This document shows, piece after piece, positions 23,501 to 34,500 of a stretch of 64,000 bases of DNA. Made by a program: the position numbers and the translations under genes. The DNA lies in assembly GCA_026261815.1 (NCBI GenBank), contig JAMPIT010000417.1, positions 1,521,501-1,585,500 on the forward strand, written 5' to 3'. This DNA is from Monarcha castaneiventris obscurior. Taxonomy: Eukaryota > Chordata > Aves > Passeriformes > Monarchidae. Position 1 is the stretch's first letter; the number at the start of each line of letters is the position of its first letter. A model generated the notes under the pieces. The model was not told where the DNA came from. It saw only the letters and a list, made by a program, of their open reading frames with translations, and ran no database searches.

Positions 23501-26061
23501 ACAGTTGCAGAGGAAGAAAAGCTCAGATATCACAGCATACAGTAACTCCAGTAGAATTAAGCAAGGCACGAGAACACTTGTGCACAACAGAGAAAATAGT
23601 GGCTGTCTGTGAGTATACTACTCAAGAGAGGATGCTTGGAATGCAGGTTATGGTTCACATGTCCTACTGGGCAGGAGAATACAAAGAAATACTGCTCCTA
23701 CTGTTTTCAACGTGAACTTTAAATTCCATTCAGCACTGAGTTCAAAAAAGCCACAAAGAACTTCAAATATTAATTTTTATCTGTCAGTGGGACTTTCAAT
23801 GTGGTCTTTACATTGACAAAAGTCTAGTGTTGTGGTTTAACATCTAGATAAATTTTTCTAGTGTACACTTTTTTTTTGACTTTCCAGTTCTCATATGCTA
23901 GTAAAATATTGCAGCTAGTAGCTGTGTTGCTGAAGTACCCAGTGTGAAAATTCTCCATTGAAACCTAAACCATTTTAGCACTTTTTGCCTGCAAATTATA
24001 TAGCAGTATTTTTAAATCTGTTGGTTGCACACACCTCAAGAAAAACAGGTGTAAAAGACTAAAACTGAAAGACTAAAAAGGAAAAATATTTGTAATAGTG
24101 GTAGTAGTTATGTTTCCTGTTGAAAATAAACAACTTGGTCTTACCTGTTGCATAAAAAGTTAGGAAGTGACATTCTTCTCAAAGTATGTGTCCTCTAAAG
24201 ATTTTCAGCAGTGATGATGGTTGCTATGAATAAAATTCTGACTAGGAAAAGTATGGATCCTTTTGTGTTAGTAGAACTGAAGCTGATGATGCAGCTAGTG
24301 AATTGTAAGATGGAGGTCTGCAATAATGACTACAAGAATGCTGGTTTTAGGGGTAGGCTCATCACCTGTAGTACCTAGGGTAAATAGATGTGTCTAGACA
24401 TCTCCACAGTCGTGTGGTTTCATTTGGGGTGGGCAGGTGGGGACAATAAACAGCCTGTGCAATTGCAGGCATTTTTCTGTATTCCTTTGGTTTCAGCTAT
24501 TCAGTAGATAGCCTTAGAGCTTACTCTTATGTAGCTTGGGTTTTTGACTTTCTCAGTAAAAAAAAAAAAGTGAAACAGGACATACATATGTATTGCTGTT
24601 TTGCTAGCCCATACCACGGCCAGATCCAGTGAATAATAAAGAAGAAAACCTTGATCAAGTTTTGAAATCCAGATTGGATGAAAAAGAGCTAAAGAACAGT
24701 AGAGGTCCTACAATTGAAGAGCTCAGCAAAATGTTTTACACAACAAAACATCGCTGGTATCCTGTGGGACAGTAAGTACTTTCTTTTTGATTTCTTTGTT
24801 TGTTCCTTTTGGAAGTAAAGAGAAATACAGGAATCATTTAATGACCAGATTCAACTAATGAAGATTCATGTGAGACAAGATACCTCTAGCATTTGGGCTA
24901 CTACATAAAATTTTAAATGCAGTATTGTGTAAATGGAACACTGTATTTAATAAGGGGTTTTTTTAAACGCTTCTCCTTTGGTAGATTTTGCCACAATTTT
25001 TTGTAAAATATGTGACAATGTAGAAATTCCTGATTCCATCCAGTTAGCTGCTGGTTGTTCAGTAACAGAATCTAGTACATAAAATACCCTCAATTGCCAT
25101 AACTGAATACAGCTTGGAAACTTGCATTGCCTATTCCTCAGGAACCTCAATGGGATGATTGTCAGACTTAGGAGTGGTAGAGGTTTTTCATTTGGAGTGG
25201 TGAATAGTGCACTTTGGTGTGCCTTGTGTTCAGAAACTGGGGAGAAGGAGAGGTGCACATACACATGACTGAGCTTAAAGAGGAACTCTGGACATTCAGA
25301 TATACTAATGTAAGTAAGCAGCATTCTGGTGTGTATTCCTCCCTTGCACTCCATGTTACTCCATCTTTTGGTAGCTGCTAATTTTATAGCTATGGAGACA
25401 TAATACAGGCAATGTTTTGTGGTATTGTTGTCCACAGAAAACTTCTTAATTAATGTGCTTTGGGAGTAGATATAAGGAATGGAATGGTAGGACTTTTACA
25501 ACTAAAGGGTAGCTGTCACTTTAATGAAGATCAGACAGGATCTGCCTTATTGAGGGTGCATAATTAAGAGGAAAGTATGGATCATTTTTTGTTCTGAAGA
25601 ACTTGTTTTTTAGTTTTTCTCCAAAATATTACACTATTTAACTTACAGTCTGGCACAACTCCTTTGAACATCTTTGTTCTATAGCAATCATTTTAGCCAA
25701 AGGGAAGACTAACCATGTAATAAAATTAACTTCCCACAAAGGATTAAGAATAAACAGCAGCCTTTGTGCCTATTCAGCTGTAGAACTGATTGGATTATTG
25801 CGTGCTTGTAGCAGATGTAGCAGTAGAAATGAGTAGCATTATGTAACTCCACAAACAACAGAGATGACATCTCTAATGAGTGGTGGTGGATTGTGCTCGT
25901 GTATCTTGTATTTCACTTCTTTGTGTAACCTCAGATCACTCACTGGGGGCAGAAATATCAGGAAAATAAAGACTGTCCACAGCTTGCACTCACTGCAGCC
26001 TTTTTTTTCTTTTAGGTATCACAGACGACGCAAGAATCCTAATCCTCCTAAAGACCGATAA
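20439..26061 (+). CDS. MRPL42: MRPL42, mitochondrial ribosomal protein L42 (complete coding exons)
   Basis: Five coding exons join without a frame break: 20439-20520, 22285-22336, 23222-23306, 24608-24771 and 26016-26061. The sum is 429 bases, or 142 residues plus stop, the same length as the human protein. The product is a component of the mitochondrial ribosome. Residues 1-27 look like a mitochondrial presequence: basic (Arg6, Arg9, Arg16, Lys22), no acidic residues, rich in Ser and Ala. Conserved landmarks are LPEDYNC (38-44), [23 protein letters not shown] across the exon 3/4 junction, [12 protein letters not shown] (114-125) and the basic tail [12 protein letters not shown]. All introns are GT-AG. 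The N-terminal ~30 residues differ strongly from human, as expected for a targeting peptide, while the rest matches closely. A second in-frame Met at residue 3 is an alternative start. Confidence 0.96.
21590..21660 (+). mobile_element. CR1 3' end fragment
   Basis: GACTCTATGATCCTAAAAGT, CTATTCCAACCTAAATAATT and a terminal CTATGATTCTATA are the CR1 3' terminus in plus orientation. Related but weaker sequence may extend left to about 21440. It lies in the first MRPL42 intron between coding exons. Confidence 0.8.
21665..21900 (-). mobile_element. CR1-like fragment, opposite orientation
   Basis: Phrases such as GTCCAAGCTCCTGCTCAAAG, CAGGGTCAGCTCTGCATTCA, CATCAGGTTGCTCAGGGCTT and CCTGCCTGGGTCTCAGT resemble the reverse complement of a CR1 3' region. 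It directly follows the plus-strand CR1 end at 21660, so the two are tail to tail. Confidence 0.65.
22285..22336 (+). CDS. MRPL42: MRPL42 coding exon 2
   Basis: A 52-base exon between TTATTGTAG and AACTG|GTATGT. It codes [17 protein letters not shown] plus the first two bases of a Cys codon. Compared with human it lacks about four residues after NGA, which offsets a longer N-terminus. Confidence 0.93.
23222..23306 (+). CDS. MRPL42: MRPL42 coding exon 3
   Basis: An 85-base exon between TTTTTGTAG and ACAAAA|GTATGT. It codes [20 protein letters not shown] and continues to EHTK, ending in phase 0. Confidence 0.95.
24608..24771 (+). CDS. MRPL42: MRPL42 coding exon 4
   Basis: The largest coding exon (164 bases), between TTGCTAG and GGACA|GTAAGT. 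It begins [10 protein letters not shown] and ends HRWYPVG, and includes the conserved motif [15 protein letters not shown]. Confidence 0.96.
26016..26061 (+). CDS. MRPL42: MRPL42 coding exon 5 (last)
   Basis: Follows TTTTTTCTTTTAG and codes the end of Gln128, then [14 protein letters not shown] and a TAA stop at 26059-26061. The tail is nearly identical to the human C-terminus. Confidence 0.95.
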
Positions 26062-26110
26062 CGAAGATAACTTCTTGTTCATCAGGACTTTGCTGGCAAT
26101 TTTTGTTGGG

Positions 26111-26116
26111 AATAAA
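26111..26116 (+). terminator. MRPL42: Polyadenylation signal AATAAA, MRPL42
   Basis: A canonical AATAAA begins 50 bases after the stop codon, with T/G-rich sequence following within about 60 bases. It would give a very short 3' UTR; longer isoforms using later signals cannot be excluded. Confidence 0.6.
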
Positions 26117-28919
26117 AGTTACAGAAACTGACATGTTTGGCTATAACAGAGCTTGCTTAACTTGATTTGACTGTTATTTTCTACTTTAACTGGTTGACAG
26201 AAAAACAATGAAATGGCACTGATGAAACAGGGAGTCAGTGAAGGCAATTGTGCATTCTTGGTCAGCAAATGGACAAGTCTTAGAACAGGATGTAGCAGGG
26301 ATGGAGTGCTCTGATTAAACTCAGAGGGCAGAGGCTCATCATTGTTCAAGTGAATCCATCGAAGTCTTGCATCAAAATGGGAAGTCCAGAAATGGATGTG
26401 TTAGGGTTTGGTGGTTTTGAGGGGGATAATATATATTTTTTTCTTTAGGAATGCAGTAACTGAAATGCAGCTGAGCTTGAATACTGAAATGCTAATGAAA
26501 TAATATTTATGAACAATATTATCTGAGGTACTTGTGAAAACAATTAGTTTCCCTGGTTCTATTACACTTGTGAGATACCTGTTGCCATGTTTAATTCTAC
26601 ATCAACCAAATGCTAGTATTTAAGACTATTGTTGTGTACTGAAAACTGGCCAACTTGGTTAATTTTTAGCATCCAAGGCACAGTAACTTGCCTTTCTAAA
26701 TCCAGCATTCTCAAATATCTGAGAACTTCTGTGTGCATTCATGGTTCGTGGGGTATTTTTTTAAGTTTGTTTAATCCCACCCCAACTACCACTCAGTGAG
26801 GATGCTGCATTCATAAATTGGAATAGCTGTAACACAGTAAAAGAAGTTGTTTACATCAGCAAGGTAATCCCTGCTCTTTGTAGTTTACCAAGGAGGAAGG
26901 ATTGACCCTTTATTATAAAAAATGGTTTAAATTTAAAAAAATTTAGTCTGATTCTACTTCATTGCTTGAGTGTTTTGTAGTGCTTAAATGTTCTTCCTCT
27001 TGTAATATTCTATGTCATCTAGCATTTTTTTCCTTCAGGAAAAGGAAAAAGACCTTTGTTCCAGTCTACAGTTGTAGTCTTGCATCAGCCCTCTGACAGA
27101 AAGGGCTAGCTTGGAACGTTGTGCCAATGCAGAGATCCCAGTGACTTCATAAAGCCGCCTTAGCTGATCCTTCTAAATAATCAGAAAATAATTACCTCAT
27201 ATACATCACACATTTTTATTGCATTTCCCTTCCAAAGCAATTTGGATAACCTAGGAAGGGGTTTGTTTCTTATATTAGTGTCATTTTGCCAGCTTGCATT
27301 TTCTACAGAATTTGCTAGAAGGTGAATACCACTCAACTTCTCAACTGAGAAGCTGAGAAACTGCTAGCTTTTAAATATATTATTAAATAACCTTTCCCCC
27401 CTTGAATATCCTTTAATAGTGAAAAAAGCAATATTGGATGTGTGTAAAAATAAATACTGGATGTGTGCCTTTAGATACCTGTGGAAATTTTTACGTAAAG
27501 CTAGTGCCAGTGCGTTTTTAAATCCGAGTGCTGGGTAGCTGATAACGGTTTATCATGGCAGAGCATGAAATCGTTTTGCTCCTTCGCTCTGTTGTGCTTG
27601 TAAGATATCAGAGCCCGTGCTCAAGCCAACATCAGCCAAGCGATTTTGGCTCCCTATTAATGATGTGCTGCCCACATAACAAAAGGAATGTCTGTGGAGT
27701 CTCTGCAAAGGATGGCTGCTTAACTCTGCAGGTTCAATGGCATGAACGTAATTGTGGCTTTTTCTGCCTAGAATATAACTTTAAATAGATTGTAGTATTT
27801 TGTAGTACAGAAAATTTTGGTATTTTCATCAGTTCATGGTGCCTGGTACTGACTCTGGTGCCTAAGCGAGCTTACCTCTCATGTAGTGTTTTGGTATGTT
27901 CCAATGCATAAAATTGAGTTCCCTTTATTTTTGGAAAGCTGAGACCTGATTTGTCACCATTTGATGTCACACCAGTGTAAGAAAAGATATCCTTAGACTA
28001 ATTTAAACTTACAATTATTTCACCCCATTCTTTCCCCCATATTTTTGCTTACTGCTGCCTAATGCTGCTAAGAAATTTTGCTTTACAAAGAAATCTTCTG
28101 TTACAACATTTATCTATTCTTGCCTGTCAAACACTGTGATCAAACATCCACAATCACTGTAGAAATACTGGATTTCACAATGCTTCCCAAACACTTTTGG
28201 ATGCTTTTCAGACATTTCGAGAGCTAAAAATCTGTTATGTGCTTGGCTGCTATCTTTAAAGTACTTCCTCTTCTGACCAGTTGCTGGAAACTGTCTAAAA
28301 CACATGTTCACTGTGTGTACCCTGTGCCCTTTTGTTATTAATTTATAACACTGATGTTTTAAAATCTTTACTTGCACTGCTGCTTTCAATCTTTCTGTGT
28401 TTTCTTTTACTAAATCTTTTTCCTGGGTTACTCAAAGCATGACACATTTAAAATACTACTCTCACAGTAATTCGAAGCTCTCTTCTTGGTTTTCTAGGTC
28501 TCAAACAACTGTCTTTGTTTCTCTTCACTTGAAAACTTGGAATTCAGAATTCATCCACTTGATTATTGTTCCACGTCCATACAAAAAAAAAATCCATTTG
28601 AAAGTTAGTTTGGGATTTCTGTTTTCTGTTGCTCTTGTTCTTTGTAATTGAAAACTTACGTTGGGTAAATTTTGCAATGTTAAGTCTCTTCTGGTACTTT
28701 GTATGCAATTTTGGGCACTTAGCCATTTGCTTTGTATCTAGTAGCTATTGAGGAGGGTTCCAGACGGTCTTAGGCTCATTGCTGTGGATAGTATGCAGTT
28801 GGGTACATCTTACTGAATGGTTTTTAAATGTCTCACTCGAAGTCTCCTCAGGCCTGGCTTGCTCTGCATGCTGTTAGAAAACTCTGTTTCAGTCAACTAT
28901 TAAAAATTTTGTCCTTAAT

Positions 28920-29095
28920 TCACAGAATCACAGAATTGTTAGATTTGGAAGAGACCTCTGGAGATCATATTGTCCAAGCCCCTGCCAAGGCAGGGTCAGT
29001 CACCTGTAGCAGGTGACAGGAGCACGGCTAGGTGGGTTTGGAATGTCTCCAGAGGGGAAAACTCCGCTTCCTCCCTGGGCAGCCTGTTCCAGCGG
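28920..29095 (-). mobile_element. CR1 LINE 3' fragment
   Basis: CACAGAATCACAGAATTGTT (28921-28940) followed by GGAAGAGACCTCTGGAGATC, CAAGCCCCTGCCAAGGCAGG, and further on GGTGGGTTTGGAATGTCTCC and GGGCAGCCTGTTCCAGCGGT is the reverse complement of a CR1 3' end. It is truncated at its inner end, where the CpG-rich patch begins about 100 bases further on. Confidence 0.9.
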
Positions 29096-29199
29096 TCCCG
29101 AAGAGGAATTCGGACCATTTAAATCGCAGTTCAATTTATCTTGGTGCCTTAGTGAAAAGGATTCTTTTCCCTCCTCTAATTATCCCCGAATTAAAAGGA

Positions 29200-29410
29200 A
29201 GCGGACGCTTTTGGTGGGGTTTTTCCCGGGCGTGCGGTGCAGGCTGTGTGTGGCACCACCGGGAGGCAGCACCGCGCCGGGCCGGGCCGGGGCCGGGCTC
29301 TGCGGGCAGCTCTGGCCCCGGGAGGCGGCCGGGGGCTGCTCCTGGTTGCCCTCGGCAGCGCTGCGGGAAAAGGAGCCCCCCAGCAGCTCCCCAAGGGCTT
29401 GCGTTTAAAG
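29200..29410. promoter_or_regulatory. Isolated CpG-rich patch
   Basis: About 200 bases of dense GC and CpG (for example GCACCGCGCCGGGCCGGGCC near 29269) stand alone in AT-rich surroundings, far from the promoters of MRPL42 and SOCS2. Open frames cross it in several frames, as expected of GC-rich DNA, and none looks like a known protein. It could be an orphan CpG island (enhancer or non-coding RNA promoter) or part of an unrecognised repeat. Confidence 0.4.
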
Positions 29411-29599
29411 GGCCGAAGGGGTTTTTGCCTGTTTGCTTTAACTTTTGGAAGGTGTCTCAGAGACAAAAAAACCTGCACCCTCGCAGTCAGGGGAAAGAAT
29501 GAGTGGGCAGCGGACCAGTAATGGGACCTGTACGAAGTATCGTGAGTTTGTTCCACTGCCCCGTGACTGCACTGGAGGCAGCAGTTACCCACCTGTCCA

Positions 29600-29633
29600 T
29601 CCCCCCCCCCCTTCCCTCCCTCCCCACCCCTCC
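29600..29633. repeat. C-rich low-complexity tract
   Basis: A run of twelve C followed by CTTCCC-type repeats. On the minus strand this is G-rich and could form a quadruplex. Confidence 0.9.
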
Positions 29634-30272
29634 AGCTATTCAGTTCCACAGGAAACTTCCCTCGTGTTGCTGTTGTAATGGTCTGAACTTCATCTGTCAT
29701 GTCCAGATTCTGCTGTACCCGAATAAATCGTTGTGGCAGGTCATTATAAGTCACAGTGCTGACTGCTCCTTAAAGCCAGCACTGCATTTCTCAGTTACTC
29801 CCGTCTTGATGAATTTTAGCAGCTTCTCTGCTGTAATTTCTCACATGCTCATTCCATCCTCAAAGCCAATATAAAATTATAAAATGATCAAATAGATGCA
29901 GACTGCATTTCTCATCTCTAATAGAAGATGTATATTTTATTTTAATGCTACAATATAACAAAATTGACCTAGAGCAAACCCACTAGTCGCCAGTATAAAG
30001 GAACAAATTGTGTACATACAATACATAAAAGTTGGGGTTATCTCCAAGATTCAGACAGATACTAATTAGACATCTGAACCTGAGCTAATCTTCACAGGCT
30101 CCCCTTATGGTCAGTTGACACAGAAGTACATGCACGAGGCAGTTGATCTTATTTTAACATTTTATTGTCTAGAATATATCACACAATTGTTCCCTGGAGA
30201 TGCATTGTCCCTGAACCCACGACATCTGTGAAGGGAGGATGAAGATGAGATACAGATATCTATATTGGGGCC

Positions 30273-30314
30273 TTTTTTGTTTTTTTCTTTTTTTTTTTCT
30301 TTTTTTTTTTTTTT
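30273..30314. repeat. T-rich low-complexity tract
   Basis: An almost pure T tract interrupted by single G or C bases. No element with target-site duplications was recognised around it. Confidence 0.9.
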
Positions 30315-31530
30315 AAATTTTGGAGCACATCTATATAAATTACTCCTCTTAAAATTCAGATAAAACCACTTTTAGTGTTTCTGCTAGCCTTCAATACTGT
30401 GTAGTCTGTATATAGGAACTTTTGGTTTTCTGTATAGAGATATTCACACACATTTAATTTGTAATTTAATTTGTGTGGGGGATTTTAATCTTACCTCCTT
30501 GTAGTATTTAATCAACCCTCTAATGCTAAAAGATAATAAGCTGTTTGGAGAAAAAAGATAGTTACTTATGTATCTTTCTGGCACCTCTTATAAAATGAGC
30601 TTATGATTTCAACCATTATCTTTAGGTATTTCTAGAAAAATGAACATGATAAATTATGATTTAGTGGGCAATTTGCACAGAATTATCTGAAACTCTAAAT
30701 ACAGTTAGCACAGAATGTTAGTTCCACTGAGTATAACTACAGCTGTTGGAACACTGCAGATCAGACAGTGGGGTGTATGTGGAAGCTGCATGAACTAAAC
30801 AGCACATTTGGTTAGCAATTTTGCATCTCATGGCTTCTGGAGAAGTAGAAGTTTATGGCCTGGCATGCCATTATTAAGGGTCGTGATGTAGGTGAGAAGT
30901 GATAATCAATGTATCACAAAGTTTTTCATTGTGTAGAGACAACACAGGATGTTGGAGCAGCCAATGGAAGTAAGAAGCCTTGCCAACTGGACTTTATGAA
31001 ACATAAATACAGAAAACAGTTGCACTTACATTCAGCTTTAGTGCTTGTCAAGATGAAAAACAGTTCCATGTCAGATGCAGTTTACCTTTTTAAATAAGAC
31101 CAGTTTTGACTGCTACCAAAGTTTACAATTCCTCAGCAAAAGGATCTCCATATCAGCAAAATATGAGAGAACAAAAAAAAAAAAAAAAGGTATCTGGAAG
31201 AGCTGTTTTTTGGCATCTCTTCTGCTAAAGCTAATAAAATGTTAATCATGAAAGTAACAGAGAAAAATTAAATGAACAGTGAAAAACTACTGCACTAAGC
31301 CATTATCATGTAGAATAAGTAAAAGATCTAAGTAAAAGATTAAACTATTGAAGCATGACCTTCCTATACAAACATGGATTTCCTACTCACCAATGGTAAC
31401 AAAACAGAGCTTAATAGTTTCATGCAAAGATTTGTGTTTCTTAAACACTCCTAGTCATCAGCACTAAGTTTTTTAAACACTGCTGAAGTTTCTTGTCTTA
31501 AACACTGCTAGTTTCTCATTCAAATGTGTT

Positions 31531-31550
31531 TTATTTGTTTAAACAAATAA
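31531..31550. repeat. Perfect 20-bp palindrome with paired forkhead-like cores
   Basis: TTATTTGTTTAAACAAATAA reads the same on both strands. It contains TGTTTA and its reverse complement back to back, a forkhead-type core arrangement. Confidence 0.9.
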
Positions 31551-34500
31551 TATGCTAAGTACCATTTTCCTGAAGTCAGTGTCTGTAGGAATTACACTGC
31601 ATCAGAGCTGTGCTGCAGGAGTGGTCCTCACCTTCACTTTACTTAAGACAAACTGATGATTTCTATTGAATAATAAACAAATGCTAGGAAAAAAATTTCC
31701 TTGACCCTTAACTAATTAACATTTGGTTGGTTGGTAAAAGTAACATAAGGCTTCATATTCTTTTTAAAATTTAGTTTGTAATTTTTAATACTGACTGGCT
31801 TCAGTATGGGTTCACTAGTAATTTTCCAAGAATAGATGTTTACAGAATTCCCTTTCCGCCATGCCATTTTTCCTACAGTTACAATCCTGGAATTAGTGAT
31901 GGGGCAACAGAGTGGCAGTGAGTTCCACAAAATTTAGAACTGGATTAAGTAAAAAGAATTTCCTATCCAGAGTAGAAGTGCAGTGCAAATAAAATTCATG
32001 GGAAATTCACCATTAGCAGACGTAAGAAAAATGACAGAAAATCCCTTTCTAGAACATATATTTGTATTAAATTACAGAAAGAAACATGCAGTGTGTTGGC
32101 TGGATGGGGTTACAATGCATTGACTTTTTATAGCCATATTTGTTGGAGAAATATTTGAAGTGAGCCTGAAGAGGCCACTAGTAAGGCTGAAAGGTGGCAA
32201 TGGCCTGTGAGAGAAGAGCAGCAGTGGTTAGTACCCACACAGTGCCTAGCCAGGCCTTGTCCAGTCCACGGACAAAAGCTTGGCTTGTTAGAACAGGGGA
32301 AGTGTTTTGTTTCAATATGACCAAGATTTTAACTCATGACTTTGTGGAAATGATGGAGGAAAAGCCTTGTATTTCTTTGACAGCGATGCATTTATTCTGC
32401 AGTGAAAATACTTGTGTAACTCTGGCAGCTGAAGCCAGGGCCCTGGGCTGTGCCACACCTGAGGTGGCCCTGGCAGCAGAGATGCTCAGGATCCCTCCGG
32501 GCACATCCCTACTGCGGCAGTCTGGGAGCAAGCTCAGGCCCCCACTGCTGCTCCCACACCTCCTCCTTGCCTCCCCTGTTCCACAAGCCCTGGTTAAAGC
32601 AATGGTTTACCACGGCTGCAGGGACAGCCTGCACCAAGCACTGCTCCCGAGATCACATCTTGCTTGACTTCACACCACGTGCTCCTCCAAACTGCCCAAG
32701 CTGACTGTGCCCCCAAACCTTAGCACATCCCAGAACATACAGCACATACTTCACCTGGATGCCAGGAAAGCACCCTTCTCACAGGCTGCAGGACACTCAC
32801 ATCCTTTCTCAAACTCCAGACTGAAAGATAACACAGAAAAATCAGTACTGCGTGTTGGGTTTAGAAGGCACCAGAAAGAGTGCAAGGAGGACTGTGGGAT
32901 GTGAATATGGGAATCTGCTCTAGAGGGAACTGGCCCAGCTAGTGCGAATGTAAGCCATATATATTCCTCTTACATTCCCAGTGTAAGTCCTTCTTGACAT
33001 CAGGGACTTTTTTTTAAATTTAGAAATACAAGCTTGCCCTATGAACTCAGGTAGTTTGAACCCACAGCATTTTTATAGATTACCTGATCTTGATTACCTT
33101 TGTCTGTTCAGAATACCAAGTCTGAATTAGTCTGGCACAGGCTTATACAGATACAAAAAACCAGCAACTCACACACATAATTAGTCTTCTCTAAACAATC
33201 TGAGTCACCAAGATTCTCCAGTCCAGTTCAGGGATGCCCCAGTTGAGACTCCTGTAAAAATAAAAGGATTTTTCTTCTGAAAAAATATATATGCAGAGAA
33301 GAAAGTGCAGTTCTCTGACACCAAACAAAATCTGGATTTAGGAGCAAGCATCTTCTTACAGTCAACATTGGAGTAAATTGACCATACCAAAGGTCACTAA
33401 ATGTCATTGTTCTGTAATTTTCAGTCTTCAGAGGATCAAAGAAATCAAAAGAAATGGTTCAAGTTGAGACACTTGGCAAAATAATGAGGTGAAAGGCTTC
33501 CAAAGTTTTCTGGAGGAAAAAAAACCACAGTAATTGGACATAATTCTTAAAATCTTCCTTTAGGCATTATTAAATAAAAATGTGTATCCTTTTTAGGGTT
33601 CATGATATGTCAACAAAAGAAAATAAACACCAAAGAGCTGTTTTTCAGTTATTCTCAGGGCATAAGGGGTTTGTTTATTCAAAGGTCTGTGACACTGGCA
33701 AATATGCTGTTCCCTTTACATAGCTTGCCAGGTGTTGTTCAAGGCTTTTTTTTAATTTTAGGCTGTACTTGTATGATAAATTCATTTTGCTAGAAATACA
33801 CTACCAGTTCAGCACAGATTTTTTTAACAATTAATCTCCTTACCTGCCATATTTTGTCCCCTTAGAGCAGCCCAAGGAATTGATCTTAAAATGCCCAAGG
33901 AGATTAAAAGATACACTTCAGTCGATTGCTGAAGTGTAACTCAGAAGCATAACTGATCAGTCACTTGGGGAATTTCCCTGTTGTTGCTGCGCCTTTTTGA
34001 TCAGCCAGTCCAAAGGGATTTCATTAACATCTCACTAGCACCTCTGACTAAGTAGAAATTTTGAATAGATTGTGAAAGCCTCTAGAAATAATCTGGTTTT
34101 AAGTGCTAAGTATATAAATGCAAATTGAGTGGAAACAGCTGTTATTTACATTCTGTGGACACACGATTTCACTCCCTGATGGATAGGGGAAGAAAAAAGC
34201 CACTGAAAGATTGAAATGCCCTTAAAGAAACTGGAAAAATGGGGATCTAATAAAAATACATGCAACGAACCACATTGTTGGGTAGTATAAATTGGTAAAG
34301 CTTTCCAGGTTTGCCACCATAACATTATACAGCCCACCTGCCAGGAGGACTTGAAGAGCTCCATGTATTTCTTGGAGAAAGTGGGGGAAGGGGTTGAAGA
34401 AATGAATATGCTGAAACAAAAGCATATGAACAAATTCATGTTTCAGCCTTTTATGCAATGGCTAACTGAGAACCTGGCATTTTCAAAAATAGTCTCACAG

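Larger units (their letters stand above)
20521..26015 (+). other. MRPL42: MRPL42 introns
   Basis: The introns between coding exons are 20521-22284, 22337-23221, 23307-24607 and 24772-26015, all GT-AG. The first holds two adjacent CR1 fragments meeting near 21660. The last contains a 162-codon open frame on the minus strand (24947-25435) with no recognisable domain, which I take as chance. No other elements were seen. Confidence 0.85.

Noticed and set aside
24947..25435. 162-codon antisense frame in the last MRPL42 intron
   Set aside because: The longest non-GC-rich frame in the window, but it has no known motif, no promoter context and ordinary intronic composition.
32194..32667. 157-codon plus-strand frame in a GC-richer stretch
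   Set aside because: No similarity recognised and no exon signals; treated as non-coding.
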